A stretch of DNA of 17,046 bases from Butyrivibrio sp. UBA3740 (GTDB taxonomy: Bacteria > Bacillota > Clostridia > Lachnospirales > Lachnospiraceae). Every line of letters starts with the position of its first letter. Position 1 is the stretch's first letter. Position numbers and translations under genes: made by a program. The stretch covers positions 1-17,046 of the forward strand of contig DFGW01000040.1 of the NCBI GenBank assembly GCA_002372465.1, written 5' to 3'. The notes under the pieces were generated by a model that saw nothing but the letters and a program-made list of their open reading frames with translations, did no database searches and was not told where the DNA came from. Below are positions 16,508 through 17,046 of the stretch, piece by piece.

Positions 16508-17046
16508 ATGACAGCAGGCATTATCGTAGCAATATTTGTGATCTTACTTATTATCTTACTTGCTACCAACATTAAGATCGTGCCACAGGCACATTCATAC
16601 GTAGTTGAGGAACTTGGTGCTTACAAGGAGACCTGGGACGTAGGACTTCATTTCAAGATTCCTTTCATTGACAGAGTTGCAAGACAGGTGGACCTTAAGG
16701 AGCAGTACTGCGACTTCCCGCCTCAGCCTGTTATCACACAGGATAACGTTACAATGCAGATCGATTCCATCGTATTCTTCAGAATTTCAGATCCCAAGGC
16801 CTATGCCTACGGAGTAAGAAATCCTATCGGAGCTATTGAGAACCTTACAGCTACAACACTTCGTAACGTAATCGGTTCACTTACCCTGGATGAGACCCTT
16901 ACCTCCAGAGATCAGATCAACGCCCAGATGCAGGATGCACTGGATATTGCCACAGACCCCTGGGGCATCAAGATCACCAGAGTAGAGCTTAAGAACATCA
17001 ATCCTCCGGAGCAGATTCGTGACGCCATGGAGAAGCAGATGAAGGC
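16508..17046 (+). CDS. SPFH (stomatin/prohibitin-like, QmcA-type) protein, 3' end missing
   Basis: The first 179 codons of a membrane-anchored SPFH protein, cut by the window end. Residues 4-20 are one hydrophobic anchor (GIIVAIFVILLIILLAT). The SPFH domain follows with typical family features: IVPQAHSYVVEELGAYKETW (24-43, the common VxQxxxxVVExxGxY start), GLHFKIPFIDRV (46-57), TQDNVTMQIDSIVFFRISDP (77-96, the usual T.DNV.v.vd..v.frv.DP), TLRNVIGSLTLDETLTSRD (117-135), then WGIKITRVELKNINPP (152-167). Full-length members are about 300 aa or more and oligomerise on the membrane. AAAGGGAGG (16491-16499), inside the end of nfeD, lies 8 nt before the ATG. NfeD-SPFH pairing is a widespread bacterial arrangement (for example E. 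coli qmcA-ybbJ). Confidence 0.92.
   Translation, partial: MTAGIIVAIFVILLIILLATNIKIVPQAHSYVVEELGAYKETWDVGLHFKIPFIDRVARQVDLKEQYCDFPPQPVITQDNVTMQIDSIVFFRISDPKAYAYGVRNPIGAIENLTATTLRNVIGSLTLDETLTSRDQINAQMQDALDIATDPWGIKITRVELKNINPPEQIRDAMEKQMK

Overview
This window looks like a chromosomal segment from a low-GC Gram-positive anaerobe, most likely a Lachnospiraceae member of the Butyrivibrio type. That is inferred from strong AAGGAGG-type ribosome binding sites, short intergenic gaps, Lys/Glu-rich proteins, intrinsic terminators with T tracts, and the style of the GGDEF protein. No rRNA, tRNA, CRISPR array or insertion sequence was seen.

Layout. Positions 1-48 hold the last 15 codons of an unidentified gene, followed by an intrinsic terminator (105-145). 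Positions 236-14362 hold a four-gene, same-strand block: a 279-aa GNAT-type acetyltransferase, a 2029-aa protein of unknown function, a second 279-aa GNAT and a 2056-aa paralogue of the giant. The gaps are only 57-70 nt and I see no terminator between the genes, so this is probably one ~14 kb transcript. It is a tandem duplication of a [GNAT + giant] cassette. The GNATs align without a gap at about 65% identity (182/279 by hand). The giants are co-linear and strongly mosaic, with blocks at ~75% identity separated by diverged stretches. The hairpin at 14377-14413 closes the region between the convergent genes. A GGDEF regulator (14423-15868) lies on the minus strand. A divergent operon then starts at 16064 with an NfeD-like membrane protein, followed directly by a stomatin/prohibitin-like (SPFH, QmcA-type) protein cut off by the window end.

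The most interesting content is the duplicated GNAT/giant pair. The giants have no signal peptide, transmembrane segment, Walker A, HExxH or glycine-rich repeats that I can see. They do contain five widely spaced, degenerate copies of a helical module. Its first half carries an acidic or polar run, an aromatic and an amphipathic helix (as in DEYILxxF). Its second half ends in an aromatic-rich helix with a YG[IV]-like turn. The same five copies occur in the same order in both paralogues. In copy five, a fast-diverging coiled coil is inserted between the two halves. I recognise no known family for the giants. The constant pairing with a GNAT suggests that the enzyme modifies or matures its giant neighbour; this is a hypothesis and not shown by the sequence.

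The right side is conventional. The GGDEF protein probably makes or senses cyclic di-GMP under control of an N-terminal sensory region. The NfeD/SPFH pair is a widespread membrane-microdomain operon.
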